Part shown: piece by piece, positions 7,821 through 16,544 of the stretch
Layout: the number at the start of each line of letters is the position of its first letter
Position numbering within the stretch: position 1 is the first letter of the stretch
Origin: Streptomyces goshikiensis
Lineage (GTDB): Bacteria; Actinomycetota; Actinomycetes; Streptomycetales; Streptomycetaceae
DNA: 64,000 nucleotides
Assembly (NCBI RefSeq): GCF_014650555.1
Contig: NZ_BMVE01000005.1
Coordinates: 186,001 to 250,000 of the forward strand
Direction of reading: 5' to 3'
Translations under genes and position numbers: made by a program
The notes under the pieces: model-generated
Seen by the model: only the letters and a program-made list of their open reading frames with translations
Told to the model about the DNA's origin: nothing
Database searches by the model: none

Positions 7821-8451
7821 GCGGGGTCCTCGCGGGTGCGTGGCGGCGGTGCCGTGCGGGTGTCCGACGGCCGGTGCGGTTCCGTACGGCGGCGCCGGGG
7901 CCGGGCTCCCGACGGGTACAACGATCAGACCCGAATGGGGTAACCGCCGGGCTTCGCCCCCGCCCCCACCGGAACCGATCCCGCAGGCTCCGAGTCCCGG
8001 CCGGAGGCGACCCCGCGCCGAGGCCGGAACCGATCGCCGGAGGCTCCGAGTCCCGGAGGAGGTTGGCCCCACGACAAGCCCAGGCTGCACCCAAAGCCGG
8101 GCCGTGCCCGGGCCCGCCGGGGCCCGGGGCCGCCGGGGGGCGCCGAGGCCCGGCGGAGGCAGCGTGCCCGCCCCGGGCACCGGGCGGAGGCCGCGCCGGA
8201 GCGGGCCCGCGCCCGGGGCCAGGCCGGGGACGGTCGGACGTCCCGGCGCGCTGGGGCCGGGGCCGGGCGGAGGTAGGCGGGCCCGGGCCGGACATCGGGC
8301 GGGCGGGGGTCGTGTTGGGGCGTGGCGTGTTGGGCCCCGGCCCGGGCGCCGCGCGGGCCCGGGGGCGTGTCGCCCCCGGGGCGCGGCCCAAGCCCGGGGC
8401 AGCGCGGGCCCCGGCCGGGGCGCGGTGCGGGCGCGGGGGCGTGTGGCGGGG
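7821..8451. other. 631-base gap between pepN and the decarboxylase: repeats and GC-rich filler
   Basis: Holds the promoter of the decarboxylase-hydroxylase pair (probably within 7830-7950, the only stretch with some A/T), a 30-base imperfect direct repeat, and from about 8100 to 8450 an extreme run of G/C dominated by GGGCCCGG-like words with many possible hairpins. Reading frames are open here only because stop codons are rare at this composition. I see no ribosome-binding site or codon bias that supports a gene. Confidence 0.6.
7971..8056. repeat. Imperfect 30-base direct repeat
   Basis: GGAACCGATC, then a few variable bases, then AGGCTCCGAGTCCCGG, occurs at 7971-8000 and 8026-8056, 55 bases apart. 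The copies differ only in the short spacer and by one base of length. Origin and function are unknown. Confidence 0.6.
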
Positions 8452-10977
8452 TTAGGGGGTGCGGGTGTGGAGGGCTCGGGAGAGGTCGTCCAGTTGGTCG
8501 ATGAGTTTGCGGCGCAGGGACGGCTGGATGTCGGGGTGTTCCAGGCAGGCGCGGCCGGCTGTGAGGGTGTCCTCCTCGATGGCGTAGCCGGGGAAGGCCC
8601 AGTGGCCGGCGGCCTGGCCGATGGCGGGGCCTCGGCGGGCGGCGAGGGCGACGGCGTCCGGGTAGTAGCGGGGCACGTAGTCCCGTACGAGTTCGGCTTG
8701 TTCGGGCTGCCAGAAGCCCTGGGCGACGGCCTTGAAGAGGTAGTTGGACAGGGTGTCGTCGTGGAACATGCGCTGCCAGGCGGCGGCCTTGGCCTCGGCG
8801 GTGGGCAGGGCGGCGCGGCAGCGGGCGGCGCCTTCCTCGCCGGTGGCGCTGGGGTCGGCGGCGAGGGCGGCGTCGATCTCGGCTTCGCCGGCGGCGCCGA
8901 GTACGCAGAGCCGGGCGAGGATGCGCCAGCGCAGTTCGGGGTCGAGTTCGGGGCCGCCGGCGACGGTGCCTTCGGCGAGCCAGCCCAGGAGGGTGTCGGG
9001 CTGGGTGGCGCTGTCGACGAAGACGCGTACGGCGGTGAGCCGCATGCCGGGGTCGGAGCCGTCCTCGGTGCGCCGTAGCAGGGCCCGGGTGGTGCCGGTG
9101 AGGGTGGCGAGGGCGGCGGTGCGCTGCTCGGGTGTGACGTAGCGCAGGGCGATGTGTTCGCGGGCGAAGGCGAGGACGCCCTGGACGACGGCGAGGTCGG
9201 TTTCGTCCGGGAGGTGGGCTTCGACGGCGCCGAGGTAGGTGGCGGGGGCGAGTTCGCCGTCGCGGACCATGTCGCGCAGGGAGTTCCACACGACGGCGCG
9301 GGTGAGCGGGTCGGGGATGCGGGACAGGGAGCTCAGGGCGGTGGCCACGGAGGTGTCGTCGAGGCGGACCTTGGCGTAGGTGAGGTCGCCGTCGTTGAGG
9401 AGGAGGAGTGCGGGGCGGGGGCCGCTGACGGAGACGACCTCGTCGGTGGGGAGGTCGAGGGTGAGGGGTTCGCGGGCTTCGAGGGTGTCGTCGGGGTGGC
9501 GGTCGTAGGCGCCGACGGCGATGTGGTGGGGGCGGGTGCCGGCGCGGTCGACGGTGAGGGTCCAGCCGGCGGGGCCGTCGGTGCTGTCCTGGATGCGCGG
9601 GGTGAGGGTGTCGGCGCCGGTGGTGCGCAGCCAGATGTCGGCCCAGGCGTGGACGTCGCGGTCGGTGTGGGCGGCGAGGGAGTCGACGAAGTCGGCGAGG
9701 GAGGCGTTGGCGAACTTGTGGCGGGTGAAGTGGGTGTTGATGCCGGCGAGGAAGTCCTTCTCGCCGAGCCAGGCGACGAGTTGGCGCAGGGCGGAGGCGC
9801 CCTTGGCGTAGGAGATGCCGTCGAAGTTGAGGAGGGCGGAGGCGGTGTCGGGGACGGCGTCGGCGTCGGGGGCGACGGGGTGGGTGGAGGGCCGTTGGTC
9901 GGCGTCGTAGCCCCAGGGCTTGCGTTCCATGGCGAATTCGGTCCAGGTGCCGGTGAAGCGGGTGGCTTCGGTGAGGGTCTGGTAGCCCATGTACTCGGCG
10001 AAGGACTCGTTGAGCCAGATGTCGTCCCACCAGCGCAGGGTGACGAGGTCGCCGAACCACATGTGGGCCATTTCGTGGGCGATGACCATGGCGCGGCGCT
10101 GGCGTTCGGTGTCGGTGACGGCGGAGCGGAAGACGTATTCGTCGCGGAAGGTGACGAGGCCGGGGTTTTCCATGGCGCCCGCGTTGAATTCGGGGACGAA
10201 GGCCTGGTCGTAGGAGTCGAAGGGGTAGGGCTCGGAGAACTTCTCGTGGTAGCGGTCGTAGCAGGCGGTGGTGAGGGAGAGGATTTCGTCGGCGTCGGCG
10301 TCGAGGTGGGGGGCGAGGGAGCGGCGGCAGTGGATGCCGAAGGGCAGTCCGGCGTGCTGGGTGTGGATGCTGTGCCAGGGGCCGGCGGCGACGGCGGCGA
10401 GGTAGGTGGAGATGACGGGCGTCGGGGCGGACTTCCAGATTCCGGCGCCGTCGTCCTCGCGGCGGCCGGTGAGTTCGGTGATGCCGTTGGCGAGGACGGT
10501 CCAGTGGGCGGGGGCGGTGACGGTGAACTCGAAGACGGCTTTGAGGTCGGGCTGGTCGAAGGCCGCGAAGACGCGCTGGATGTCTTCCATGAACATCTGG
10601 GAGTAGACGTACGTCTCCCCGTCCGCGGGGTCGGTGAAGCGGTGCAGGCCTTCGCCGGTGCGGGAGTAGCGCATCCGGGTGTCGACGCGCAGCTCGTGGG
10701 GGCCTTCGGTCAGGCCGTTGAGGGGGAGGCGGTTGCCGTCGAGGCCGGTGGGGTCGAGGGGGTGGCCGTCGAGTTCGGCGGAGCGCAGTTCGTCCGGTTT
10801 GAGCTCCACGAAGGTGTCGGTGGTGTCGGCGGCGGCGTCGGCGCGGACGCCGAAGCGGATGACGACGGTGGAGTCGAAGGTGTCGTCGCCGACGGTGAGG
10901 TCGAGGGCGACGGCGTAGTGGTGGACGTCGAGTGCCTGGGCTCGGAGCTGCGCTTCGGTGCGTGTCAGTGCGGACAT
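8452..10977 (-). CDS. pepN: Aminopeptidase N (M1 zinc metallopeptidase)
   Basis: An 841-residue cytoplasmic M1-family aminopeptidase that removes N-terminal residues from peptides. The exopeptidase motif GAMENPG is present, and the zinc site is HEMAH (H301, E302, H305) with the third ligand E324 in LNESFAE. A C-terminal ERAP1-like helical domain follows, and the overall length is normal. The start at ATG 10977 (MSALTRTEAQLRAQ) matches the usual N-terminus of streptomycete PepN proteins; another in-frame ATG lies three codons upstream at 10986, and neither has a clear Shine-Dalgarno sequence. The gene is 43 bases downstream of the chorismate mutase gene in the same direction and may be co-transcribed with it. 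Confidence 0.95.
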   Translation of the reverse strand: MSALTRTEAQLRAQALDVHHYAVALDLTVGDDTFDSTVVIRFGVRADAAADTTDTFVELKPDELRSAELDGHPLDPTGLDGNRLPLNGLTEGPHELRVDTRMRYSRTGEGLHRFTDPADGETYVYSQMFMEDIQRVFAAFDQPDLKAVFEFTVTAPAHWTVLANGITELTGRREDDGAGIWKSAPTPVISTYLAAVAAGPWHSIHTQHAGLPFGIHCRRSLAPHLDADADEILSLTTACYDRYHEKFSEPYPFDSYDQAFVPEFNAGAMENPGLVTFRDEYVFRSAVTDTERQRRAMVIAHEMAHMWFGDLVTLRWWDDIWLNESFAEYMGYQTLTEATRFTGTWTEFAMERKPWGYDADQRPSTHPVAPDADAVPDTASALLNFDGISYAKGASALRQLVAWLGEKDFLAGINTHFTRHKFANASLADFVDSLAAHTDRDVHAWADIWLRTTGADTLTPRIQDSTDGPAGWTLTVDRAGTRPHHIAVGAYDRHPDDTLEAREPLTLDLPTDEVVSVSGPRPALLLLNDGDLTYAKVRLDDTSVATALSSLSRIPDPLTRAVVWNSLRDMVRDGELAPATYLGAVEAHLPDETDLAVVQGVLAFAREHIALRYVTPEQRTAALATLTGTTRALLRRTEDGSDPGMRLTAVRVFVDSATQPDTLLGWLAEGTVAGGPELDPELRWRILARLCVLGAAGEAEIDAALAADPSATGEEGAARCRAALPTAEAKAAAWQRMFHDDTLSNYLFKAVAQGFWQPEQAELVRDYVPRYYPDAVALAARRGPAIGQAAGHWAFPGYAIEEDTLTAGRACLEHPDIQPSLRRKLIDQLDDLSRALHTRTP

Positions 10978-11020
10978 GGGGCCCATGCTGCCGCAAAGGG
11001 CTGCCGGGCCCCAGGGGGTG

Positions 11021-11341
11021 TTACTCCTCGCCGGCGGCGATCGTCTCGTGGTGGCGGATGACTTCGGCGATGATGAAGTTGAGGAGTTTCTCCGCGAAGG
11101 CCGGGTCGAGTTTGGCGTTCTCGGCGAGCTGGCGCAGGCGGGCGATCTGGCTGGCTTCGCGGGTGGGGTCGGCCGGCGGCAGCTGGTGCTTGGCCTTGAG
11201 GTGGCCGACCTGCTGGGTGCACTTGAAGCGCTCGGCGAGCATGTGGACCACCGCCGCGTCGATGTTGTCGATGCTGTCGCGCAGGCGGGCCAGCTCGGCG
11301 GTGACGTTGTCGTCGGTGTGGTCGGTGTCGCTGCTGTTCAT
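11021..11341 (-). CDS. Chorismate mutase, AroQ class
   Basis: A 106-residue all-helical AroQ-type chorismate mutase, converting chorismate to prephenate for phenylalanine and tyrosine synthesis. The pattern ELARLRDSIDNIDAAVVHMLAERF, then a lysine-rich second helix (VGHLKAKHQLPPADPTREASQ) and IIAEVIRHHE is typical of the stand-alone actinobacterial enzymes, which need activation by DAHP synthase in mycobacteria. ATG 11341 begins with a short acidic tail (MNSSDTDHTDDN) common in streptomycetes. No N-terminal signal is present, so it is intracellular. It precedes pepN by 43 bases. Confidence 0.9.
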   Translation of the reverse strand: MNSSDTDHTDDNVTAELARLRDSIDNIDAAVVHMLAERFKCTQQVGHLKAKHQLPPADPTREASQIARLRQLAENAKLDPAFAEKLLNFIIAEVIRHHETIAAGEE

Positions 11342-11865
11342 GGTCCCCGAGAATACGTGGCCGGAGTGTTCGCTTCCTCTGGCGGTCGACCTGTGAGACC
11401 GGGCCCGGCGCGTTCGGGGGCGGAGGCGGGGGCGGTGGTGGTGGTGGCGCCCGTGCCGGTGGTGGCGGCAGGCGGGCCGCCTCAACCGGCGGGGCCGGGC
11501 TCGCGTCTTTCCGGGGGGAGGCCGGTGGCTCCGCCGTGGAGCGCCGCGTGGACGCGCTCGGAGGTGCCTGACGATGACGGTACGCGGCGCATCGCCATCC
11601 CCGGGGCCCGCCCGCGAGGCGGGTACGCCGGAACGCCGTGCCTGCGGTTCGACGGCGGACGGCACGCCGGCCCGGGGCGCGGCCCCGGCCGAGACGGCGG
11701 CGCGCGTTACGACGCACAGTGCGCCCCCGGACGAGACGGCGGAGTCGAGCGCGGCCCCGCGCAGGACATCGGCGCGCGGTACGACAGGTGCCCGCCGGGC
11801 AGGAGCGGCGGGAAGCCGGGGCGGCCGGGGTGCCGCCGCAGGCGGAACGCCGACACGGGACGCGA
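11342..11865. other. GC-rich region upstream of the tandem repeat; a weak ORF start
   Basis: No gene can be assigned with confidence. The chorismate mutase promoter must lie at its left end. On the plus strand an ATG at 11574 has an excellent GGAGGT eight bases upstream and opens a frame (MTVRGASPSPGPAREAG...) that stays open through the repeat block, but the same frame continues all the way across the antisense of the trypsin gene. It is therefore either a real low-complexity protein whose end has been lost, or chance. Confidence 0.4.
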
Positions 11866-12660
11866 CAGGCGGCCACCGAGCAGCAGCGGCCGAGGGCCAG
11901 GCCCACCGGAATGCCCCCGCAAGCGGGACACCGACAGGCGGCCACCGGCCAGCAGCCGCCGGGAGCCGGGGCTGCGGGGATGCCTCAGCAGACGGGGCGC
12001 CGACGCGGGACGCGGCAGGCAGCCACCGGGCGGCGGCGGCCAGGGGCCAGGCCCACCGGAATGCCCCCGCAGACGGGACATCGGCGCGCGGCGCGACAGG
12101 CGGCCACCGGACAGCAGCGGCCGAGGGCCAGGCCCACCGGAATGCCCCCGCAGACGGGACATCGGCGCGCGGCGCGACAGGCGGCCACCGGGCAGCAGCG
12201 GCCGAGGGCCAGGCCCACCGGAATGCCCCCGCAGACGGGACATCGGCGCGGGGCGCAGCAGGCGGCCGCCAGGCAGCAGCCGCCGGGGGCCGAGCCTGCC
12301 GGGGTGCCGCCGCAGGCGGAACATCAGCGCGCGGCACGGCAGGCGGCCGGGCGGGGGCGGCCTGGGTCAAGGCCCACCGGGGTCCCGCCGCAAACGGGAC
12401 GCCGACGCGCGGCGCGACAGGCGGCCACCGAGCAGCAGCCGCTGGGGGCCGGGGCTGCCGGGGTGCCGCCGCGGGCGGGACCCCGGCGCGGGGCGCAGCA
12501 GGCGGCCGCCGGGCGGGAGCGGCCAGGGGCCAGGCCCGCCGGGGTGTCGCCGGGGGCGGGGCGTCGGCGCGGGGCGCGGCAGGCGGCCACCGGACAGCAG
12601 CGGCCGGGGGCCGGGGCGGCGGGGATGTCGCCGCAGACGGGGCAGCGGTGGCCGGGGGCC
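11866..12660. repeat. Tandem 81-base repeat array, about ten copies
   Basis: A recurring anchor (CAGGCGGCCACC and variants) occurs at 11866, 11935, 12016, 12097, 12178, 12259, 12340, 12418, 12499 and 12580. The spacings are 69, 81, 81, 81, 81, 81, 78, 81 and 81 bases, all multiples of three, and a partial copy follows. The copies from 12016 to 12258 are almost identical; outer copies are diverged. All three plus-strand frames and one minus-strand frame are open. The frame beginning CAG-GCG-GCC (QAATGQQ-PxGA-xxAGMPPQTG-type units) shows the most third-position and synonymous-looking differences and gives the best Streptomyces codon pattern, but it has no good start and ends inside the trypsin gene antisense. 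Confidence 0.8.
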
Positions 12661-12696
12661 GGGGTGGCGGGGGTGCGGCCGCCGTGGGGGTGGGGC

Positions 12697-12737
12697 CTCG
12701 GCCCTCCGGCCGGTTCGCGCTCGGCCGGAGGGGCGAG
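12697..12737 (-). terminator. Terminator of the trypsin gene
   Basis: CCCTCCGGCCG (12702-12712) pairs perfectly with CGGCCGGAGGG (12722-12732), extended outward by a few more pairs. It lies just beyond the trypsin stop codon and between that gene and the repeat array. Confidence 0.65.
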
Positions 12738-12755
12738 GGGTCTTCGGGGCCGGGG

Positions 12756-13538
12756 TCAGAGCGTGGCGGCCGCGTTCTTGATGGCGGTGGCGAAGGTGGA
12801 GACCTCGGTGTAGACGCCGGGGTAGTTGGGCCGGGCGCAGCCCTCGCCCCAGCTGACGATGCCGACCTGGATCCACGCGTTGTTGTTGTCGCGGCGGAAC
12901 ATGGGGCCGCCGGAGTCGCCCTGGCAGGTGTCGACGCCGCCCTGGGGCAGGCCGGCGCAGATCTCCTCGCCGGGGACGAGGTCGCTGCCGTAGGCGCTCT
13001 GACAGCCGGCGTCGGAGACGAAGGGGACGGTGGCCTTCATCTGGTAGCGCTGCTGGCCGCCGCCCTCGCGGGTGGCGCCCCAGCCGGCGACGGTGAAGGT
13101 GCCGTTGTCGTAGGCCTTGGTGTCGGCGATCTTGAGGGTGGGCAGGTTGATGGGCTTGGCGAGTTTGATGAGGGCCCAGTCCTTGCCCTTGCCGTTGTAG
13201 CCGGGGGCCTGGAGGACCTTGGTGGACTTGACCTTGACGGCGCTGGAGCTGTTGAGGTCGACGACTCCGGCGGTGGCGGTGATGGAGGTGTTGTTGCCGG
13301 AGCCGTCCACGCAGTGGGCGGCGGTGAGGACGATCTGCTGGGTGTAGAGGGCGCCGCCGCAGCCCATGGAGAGGCGGACCATGAAGGGGAATTCGCCCTG
13401 GGCGGCGCGGGTGCCGCCGACGACGGGGGCGGGTGCGGCGCCCGCGTTGGCGGGCTGGAGGCTGACGGCGGCGAGGGCTACCGCGCCGACCGCGAGGGTG
13501 CGCTTGAGGGCCTGGGCAAGGGTGGACACAGTCAACAC
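12756..13538 (-). CDS. Secreted trypsin-like serine protease (S1), SprT-type
   Basis: A 260-residue precursor of a chymotrypsin-fold protease. After an export signal and a short propeptide, the mature enzyme begins VVGGTRAAQGEFPFMVRLS. The catalytic triad is visible as TAAHC (His), DWALI (Asp) and CQGDSGGP (Ser); the aspartate six residues before the serine (DTCQGDSGG) gives trypsin-like cleavage after Arg/Lys. It is very close to S. griseus trypsin. The start is uncertain: GTG 13538, TTG 13535 and GTG 13529 all lie just after GAAAGG; I use the first. An ATG further upstream would add residues before the signal peptide and is less likely. It is monocistronic and probably developmentally regulated, as in relatives, though no A-factor/AdpA site was identified. 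Confidence 0.94.
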   Translation of the reverse strand: MLTVSTLAQALKRTLAVGAVALAAVSLQPANAGAAPAPVVGGTRAAQGEFPFMVRLSMGCGGALYTQQIVLTAAHCVDGSGNNTSITATAGVVDLNSSSAVKVKSTKVLQAPGYNGKGKDWALIKLAKPINLPTLKIADTKAYDNGTFTVAGWGATREGGGQQRYQMKATVPFVSDAGCQSAYGSDLVPGEEICAGLPQGGVDTCQGDSGGPMFRRDNNNAWIQVGIVSWGEGCARPNYPGVYTEVSTFATAIKNAAATL

Positions 13539-13672
13539 ACTGCCTTTCGTGGGGGGTTGGGCCGTGCGCGTCATCGGGTGAATGACACGTCCATGACACA
13601 TCGCAGGGGCGGCCGGCATCAAGAACGCGTTTTTGGCCAATTTCCGGCAGGCCTTGCGGCCAGGGGGACGTC

Positions 13673-14590
13673 ATGACGGAGAACACGAAGAACACGGAGA
13701 ACACGGAGAACCGCGGGCCGGGCAGCCCGATCGAGCACGGTTTTCCCCATCTGGACACGGTCCGCCGGTCCCTCACCGCCCTGCTCCGGCGGCTCTCCGG
13801 CGACGGGGTCCGCGCCTACGACACCCCGTTCGCCCCCGCCGACGCGGCCTTCGGGCCCGACGACGACCTCTACCTCGGTGCCCAGCGGGTGGCCTCCGCG
13901 ATGGTGCGGGCGCTGCGGCTGCCCGACGCGCGGATGGTGGTCGGCTTCCGGGCGATGGAGCACGCCGCGACCGTGGAACTGACCGCGGGCCCCGAGTACT
14001 TCATCGAGGTCAACGACCGCTTCCGCACGCACCGCCGCGATCTGGCGGCGGCCCTCGCCCACGAGGTCACCCACGTCCTGCTGCACCGCCTGGACCTGCG
14101 CTTCCCGACCACCGCGGAGAACGAGATCCTCACCGACACCGCCGCCGCCTGCCTCGGGCCCGGCTGGCTGCTCCTCGACGCCTACCGCGAGGACGCGCTG
14201 ACCCACCAGAAGCTCGGCTACCTCACCCCGGAGGAGTTCGGCTACGTCCTCGCCAAGCGCGCCTGCCTGCTCGGCGAGGACCTCTCCGCCTGGTTCACCA
14301 GCCCCCAGGCCTACGAGGCCTACGTGCGCGGCCGGGAACGGGCCGCCCGGGACCACCGCCGGGCTCCCCTGGCGGCCGCGGGCCGGCCCGAGCGCCGCCG
14401 CTACGCGGCCGCCCGCCGGGCCGGAACCGCCGCGCCCGGATCCTCGTACCGCTTCGAGCGCCAGGCCGGCGGCGGGCTGCGGGTGGAGTTCCCCTGTCCG
14501 GTGTGCGCGCAGCGGCTGCGGCTGCCGGTGCGGGGGCCGCTCACGGCCCGCTGCGCGCTGTGTCACACGGTGCTCGACTGCGACACCTGA
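13673..14590 (+). CDS. Predicted HExxH metallopeptidase with C-terminal zinc ribbon
   Basis: A 305-residue protein of no named family that I recognise. Residues 130-134 read HEVTH in an amphipathic helix (AALAHEVTHVLLH), with E149 or E151 (TTAENEILTD) placed as a third zinc ligand would be in gluzincins; a hydrophobic WLLLDAYR helix follows. The last 35 residues hold C275-x2-C278 and C294-x2-C297, a small zinc ribbon. There is no signal peptide or membrane segment, so it is likely cytoplasmic. The N-terminus has a short repeated Asn-Thr-Glu stretch made by DNA repeats of GAACACGGA type. ATG 13673 follows CAGGGGGAC. It stands alone, head-to-head with the trypsin gene. Its substrate is unknown. 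Confidence 0.8.
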   Translation: MTENTKNTENTENRGPGSPIEHGFPHLDTVRRSLTALLRRLSGDGVRAYDTPFAPADAAFGPDDDLYLGAQRVASAMVRALRLPDARMVVGFRAMEHAATVELTAGPEYFIEVNDRFRTHRRDLAAALAHEVTHVLLHRLDLRFPTTAENEILTDTAAACLGPGWLLLDAYREDALTHQKLGYLTPEEFGYVLAKRACLLGEDLSAWFTSPQAYEAYVRGRERAARDHRRAPLAAAGRPERRRYAAARRAGTAAPGSSYRFERQAGGGLRVEFPCPVCAQRLRLPVRGPLTARCALCHTVLDCDT

Positions 14591-14803
14591 CCGGTCCGCG
14601 GGATTGCCCGGAACATGATGGGGCCGGGGCGGTTCAGGGCGGGTCGGGGGTGGGTACAGATATCCCACGCACAAGTGCGGGATGCGGGCCCGACCCCTCG
14701 CCAGGGGGCCGGGCCCGGACCGTTTTCCGGGGCCGCCGCCACCCGCCCCGGCACGCGCCCCGCCGCCTCCTCCACCCCCCGCCCCACCCCGTCGCCCGCC
14801 CCG

Positions 14804-15715
14804 CTACTCGGCCCCGTACACCGGGTGCGGGGGCTCGGCGCGGGAGAGGAGTTTGGCCGCCGCCTCGCCCGCCTCCGCCGGGGTCCAGCGGGCGCCGCGG
14901 TCGGCCGTGGGGCCCGGCCGCCAGCCCTCCATCACGGTGATCCGGCCGCCCTCCGCCTCGAAGACCCGGCCCGTCACCCCCGCCGACGCGTCCGAGCCCA
15001 GCCACACCACCAGCGGCGACACGTTCTCCGGGGCCATCGCGTCGAAGGAGCCCGCCCCCGGGGCCGCCATGGTGTCCGCGAACGTCTGCTCCGTCATCCG
15101 GGTCCGCGCCGCCGGCGCGATCGCGTTCACCTGCACCCCGTACCGCGCCATCTCCGCCGCCGCGACCAGCGTCATCCCGAGGATGCCCGCCTTGGCCGCG
15201 CTGTAGTTGCCCTGCCCGACCGATCCCAGCAGCCCGGCGCCCGAGGAGGTGTTGACCACCCGGCCCGCCACCGCGCGCCCCGCCTTGGCCTGCTCCCGCC
15301 AGTGCGCCGCCGCGTACTTCAGCGGCAGGAAGTGCCCCTTGAGGTGCACCCGCATCACCGCGTCCCAGTCCGCCTCCTCCAGGTTGACCAGCATCCGGTC
15401 CCGCAGGAACCCCGCGTTGTTGACGAGGGTGTCCAGCCGGCCGAACGCCGTCAGGGCCGCCCCGACCAGCGAGGCCGCGCCCTCCGGCGACGCGATGTCC
15501 TTGCCGTGGGCGACGGCCTCGCCGCCCAGTGCCCGGATCTCCGCGACCACCTGCCCGGCCGGGCTGTCCTCGCCCGGCTGTCCGTCCAGCCCCACGCCCA
15601 GGTCGTTGACCACGACCTTGGCCCCCTCCGCCGCGAACGCCAGCGCGTGGGCGCGCCCCAGTCCCCGCCCCGCGCCCGTCACGATGACCACGCGGCCCTC
15701 GGCGATTCCCGTCAT
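14804..15715 (-). CDS. Short-chain dehydrogenase, KstR2-regulon type (Rv3548c-like)
   Basis: A 303-residue SDR with an NAD(P) glycine motif VTGAGRGLGRAHALAFAAEGAKVVVNDLG, the NNAG strand, and the catalytic SSG...YSAAK arrangement. The longer insert after the first strand (DGQPGEDSPAGQVVAEI) resembles the dehydrogenase half of multifunctional beta-oxidation enzymes. In Mycobacterium tuberculosis the corresponding position beside echA20-ipdAB is filled by Rv3548c, a member of the cholesterol C/D-ring catabolic regulon. Its ATG overlaps the preceding SDR stop in ATGA, so both are one transcription unit driven from the KstR2-type operator upstream. The exact step is not known. Confidence 0.85.
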   Translation of the reverse strand: MTGIAEGRVVIVTGAGRGLGRAHALAFAAEGAKVVVNDLGVGLDGQPGEDSPAGQVVAEIRALGGEAVAHGKDIASPEGAASLVGAALTAFGRLDTLVNNAGFLRDRMLVNLEEADWDAVMRVHLKGHFLPLKYAAAHWREQAKAGRAVAGRVVNTSSGAGLLGSVGQGNYSAAKAGILGMTLVAAAEMARYGVQVNAIAPAARTRMTEQTFADTMAAPGAGSFDAMAPENVSPLVVWLGSDASAGVTGRVFEAEGGRITVMEGWRPGPTADRGARWTPAEAGEAAAKLLSRAEPPHPVYGAE

Positions 15716-16488
15716 CTCAGCTCTCCCTCGTCCTGGTTCACAGTCGCCGCATCCAAAAACGCCGGGCGTTCCCCGCCGCCGTGCAGGAGCAGGCTCGCCC
15801 CGCTGACGTACCCGGCCCGGTCGGAGGCCAGGAACACCGCCGCCTCCCCCACCTCCGAGGGTTCCGCCAGCCGCCCCAGCGGTACGGTCGCTCCCACGGC
15901 CGCGATCCCCGCCTCGTCCCCGTAGTGCAGGTGCGCGAGCTCGGTCCTCACCATTCCCAGCACCAGCGAGTTGACCCGTACCCGCGGCGCCCACTCCACC
16001 GCCATCGAGCGGGCGAGGTTCTCCAGCCCCGCCTTGGCCGCCCCGTACGCCGCCGTGCCGGGCGAGGGCCGGGTGCCGCTGACGCTGCCGATCATCACGA
16101 CCGAGCCCCGGCTCTCGCGCAGCCACGGGTACGCGGCCAGCGAGGCGGTCAGCGGGGCCAGCAGGTTGAGCTCGACGACCCGTGCGTGGCGCTCGGCCTC
16201 GCCCTCCCCCAGCAGCCGGTACGGGGTGCCGCCCGCGTTGTTGACCAGGCAGTCGAGCCGCCCGTGGCGGGCCGCGACCGCGGCGAAGAAGTCCCGTACG
16301 GCGGCCGGGTCGCGCAGGTCCAGCGCGGTGAAGGAGGCCGCGCGGCCCGCCGCGGCGACCGGTTCGCGCGGCGGACGGCGGGCGCAGACGACCACCTCCG
16401 CGCCCGCCGCGAGGAACGAACGCGCGATCCCGGCGCCAACGCCCCGGGTTCCGCCGGTGACGACGACGACCCTCCCGTCCAGCTCCAT
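15712..16488 (-). CDS. Short-chain dehydrogenase, KstR2-regulon type (Rv3549c-like)
   Basis: A 258-residue classical SDR: VVVVTGGTRGVGAGIARSF at the N-terminus binds the dinucleotide, NNAGG follows the fourth strand, S...YGAAKAG is the catalytic Ser-Tyr-Lys set, and the C-terminal VSGASLLLHGGG is typical. It is the first gene of a two-gene operon transcribed away from echA20. The position and orientation match Rv3549c of M. tuberculosis, so a role in steroid C/D-ring breakdown is inferred from context; the substrate is undefined. ATG 16488 lies 19 bases from the operator edge, which implies tight repression. Confidence 0.86.
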   Translation of the reverse strand: MELDGRVVVVTGGTRGVGAGIARSFLAAGAEVVVCARRPPREPVAAAGRAASFTALDLRDPAAVRDFFAAVAARHGRLDCLVNNAGGTPYRLLGEGEAERHARVVELNLLAPLTASLAAYPWLRESRGSVVMIGSVSGTRPSPGTAAYGAAKAGLENLARSMAVEWAPRVRVNSLVLGMVRTELAHLHYGDEAGIAAVGATVPLGRLAEPSEVGEAAVFLASDRAGYVSGASLLLHGGGERPAFLDAATVNQDEGELR

Positions 16489-16506
16489 CGGCTGCTACCT
16501 TCCTCA

Positions 16507-16526
16507 CCTAACAAATGTTTGGTGGA
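16507..16526. promoter_or_regulatory. KstR2-type operator between the SDR and echA20 operons
   Basis: The sequence CCTAACAAATGTTTGGTGGA is an imperfect palindrome that matches the second site at 25878-25897 (read on the other strand) at 17 of 20 positions. It agrees well with the published mycobacterial KstR2 motif AnCAAGnnCTTGnT, with small deviations. Its place in a 56-base divergent promoter explains coordinated control of both operons by the TetR repressor encoded in this locus. Confidence 0.85.
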
Positions 16527-16544
16527 AAGGTAGCTGATCCGCTC

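Noticed and set aside
7821..7960. Iron box (DmdR/IdeR) for the decarboxylase pair
   Set aside because: No sequence close to TTAGGTTAGGCTAACCTAA on either strand.
9154..11061. Long plus-strand frame opposite pepN
   Set aside because: Composition of Gly/Val/Asp/Glu repeats typical for the antisense of high-GC genes; no ribosome-binding site.
11866..12660. CRISPR array
   Set aside because: The units are contiguous 81-base repeats with no unique spacers and no cas genes nearby.
11574..13676. A 700-residue open frame on the plus strand with a good ribosome-binding site
   Set aside because: It reads straight across the antisense of the well-supported trypsin gene; its second half has the composition of a shadow frame. 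Only its start and the repeat block are kept as uncertain.
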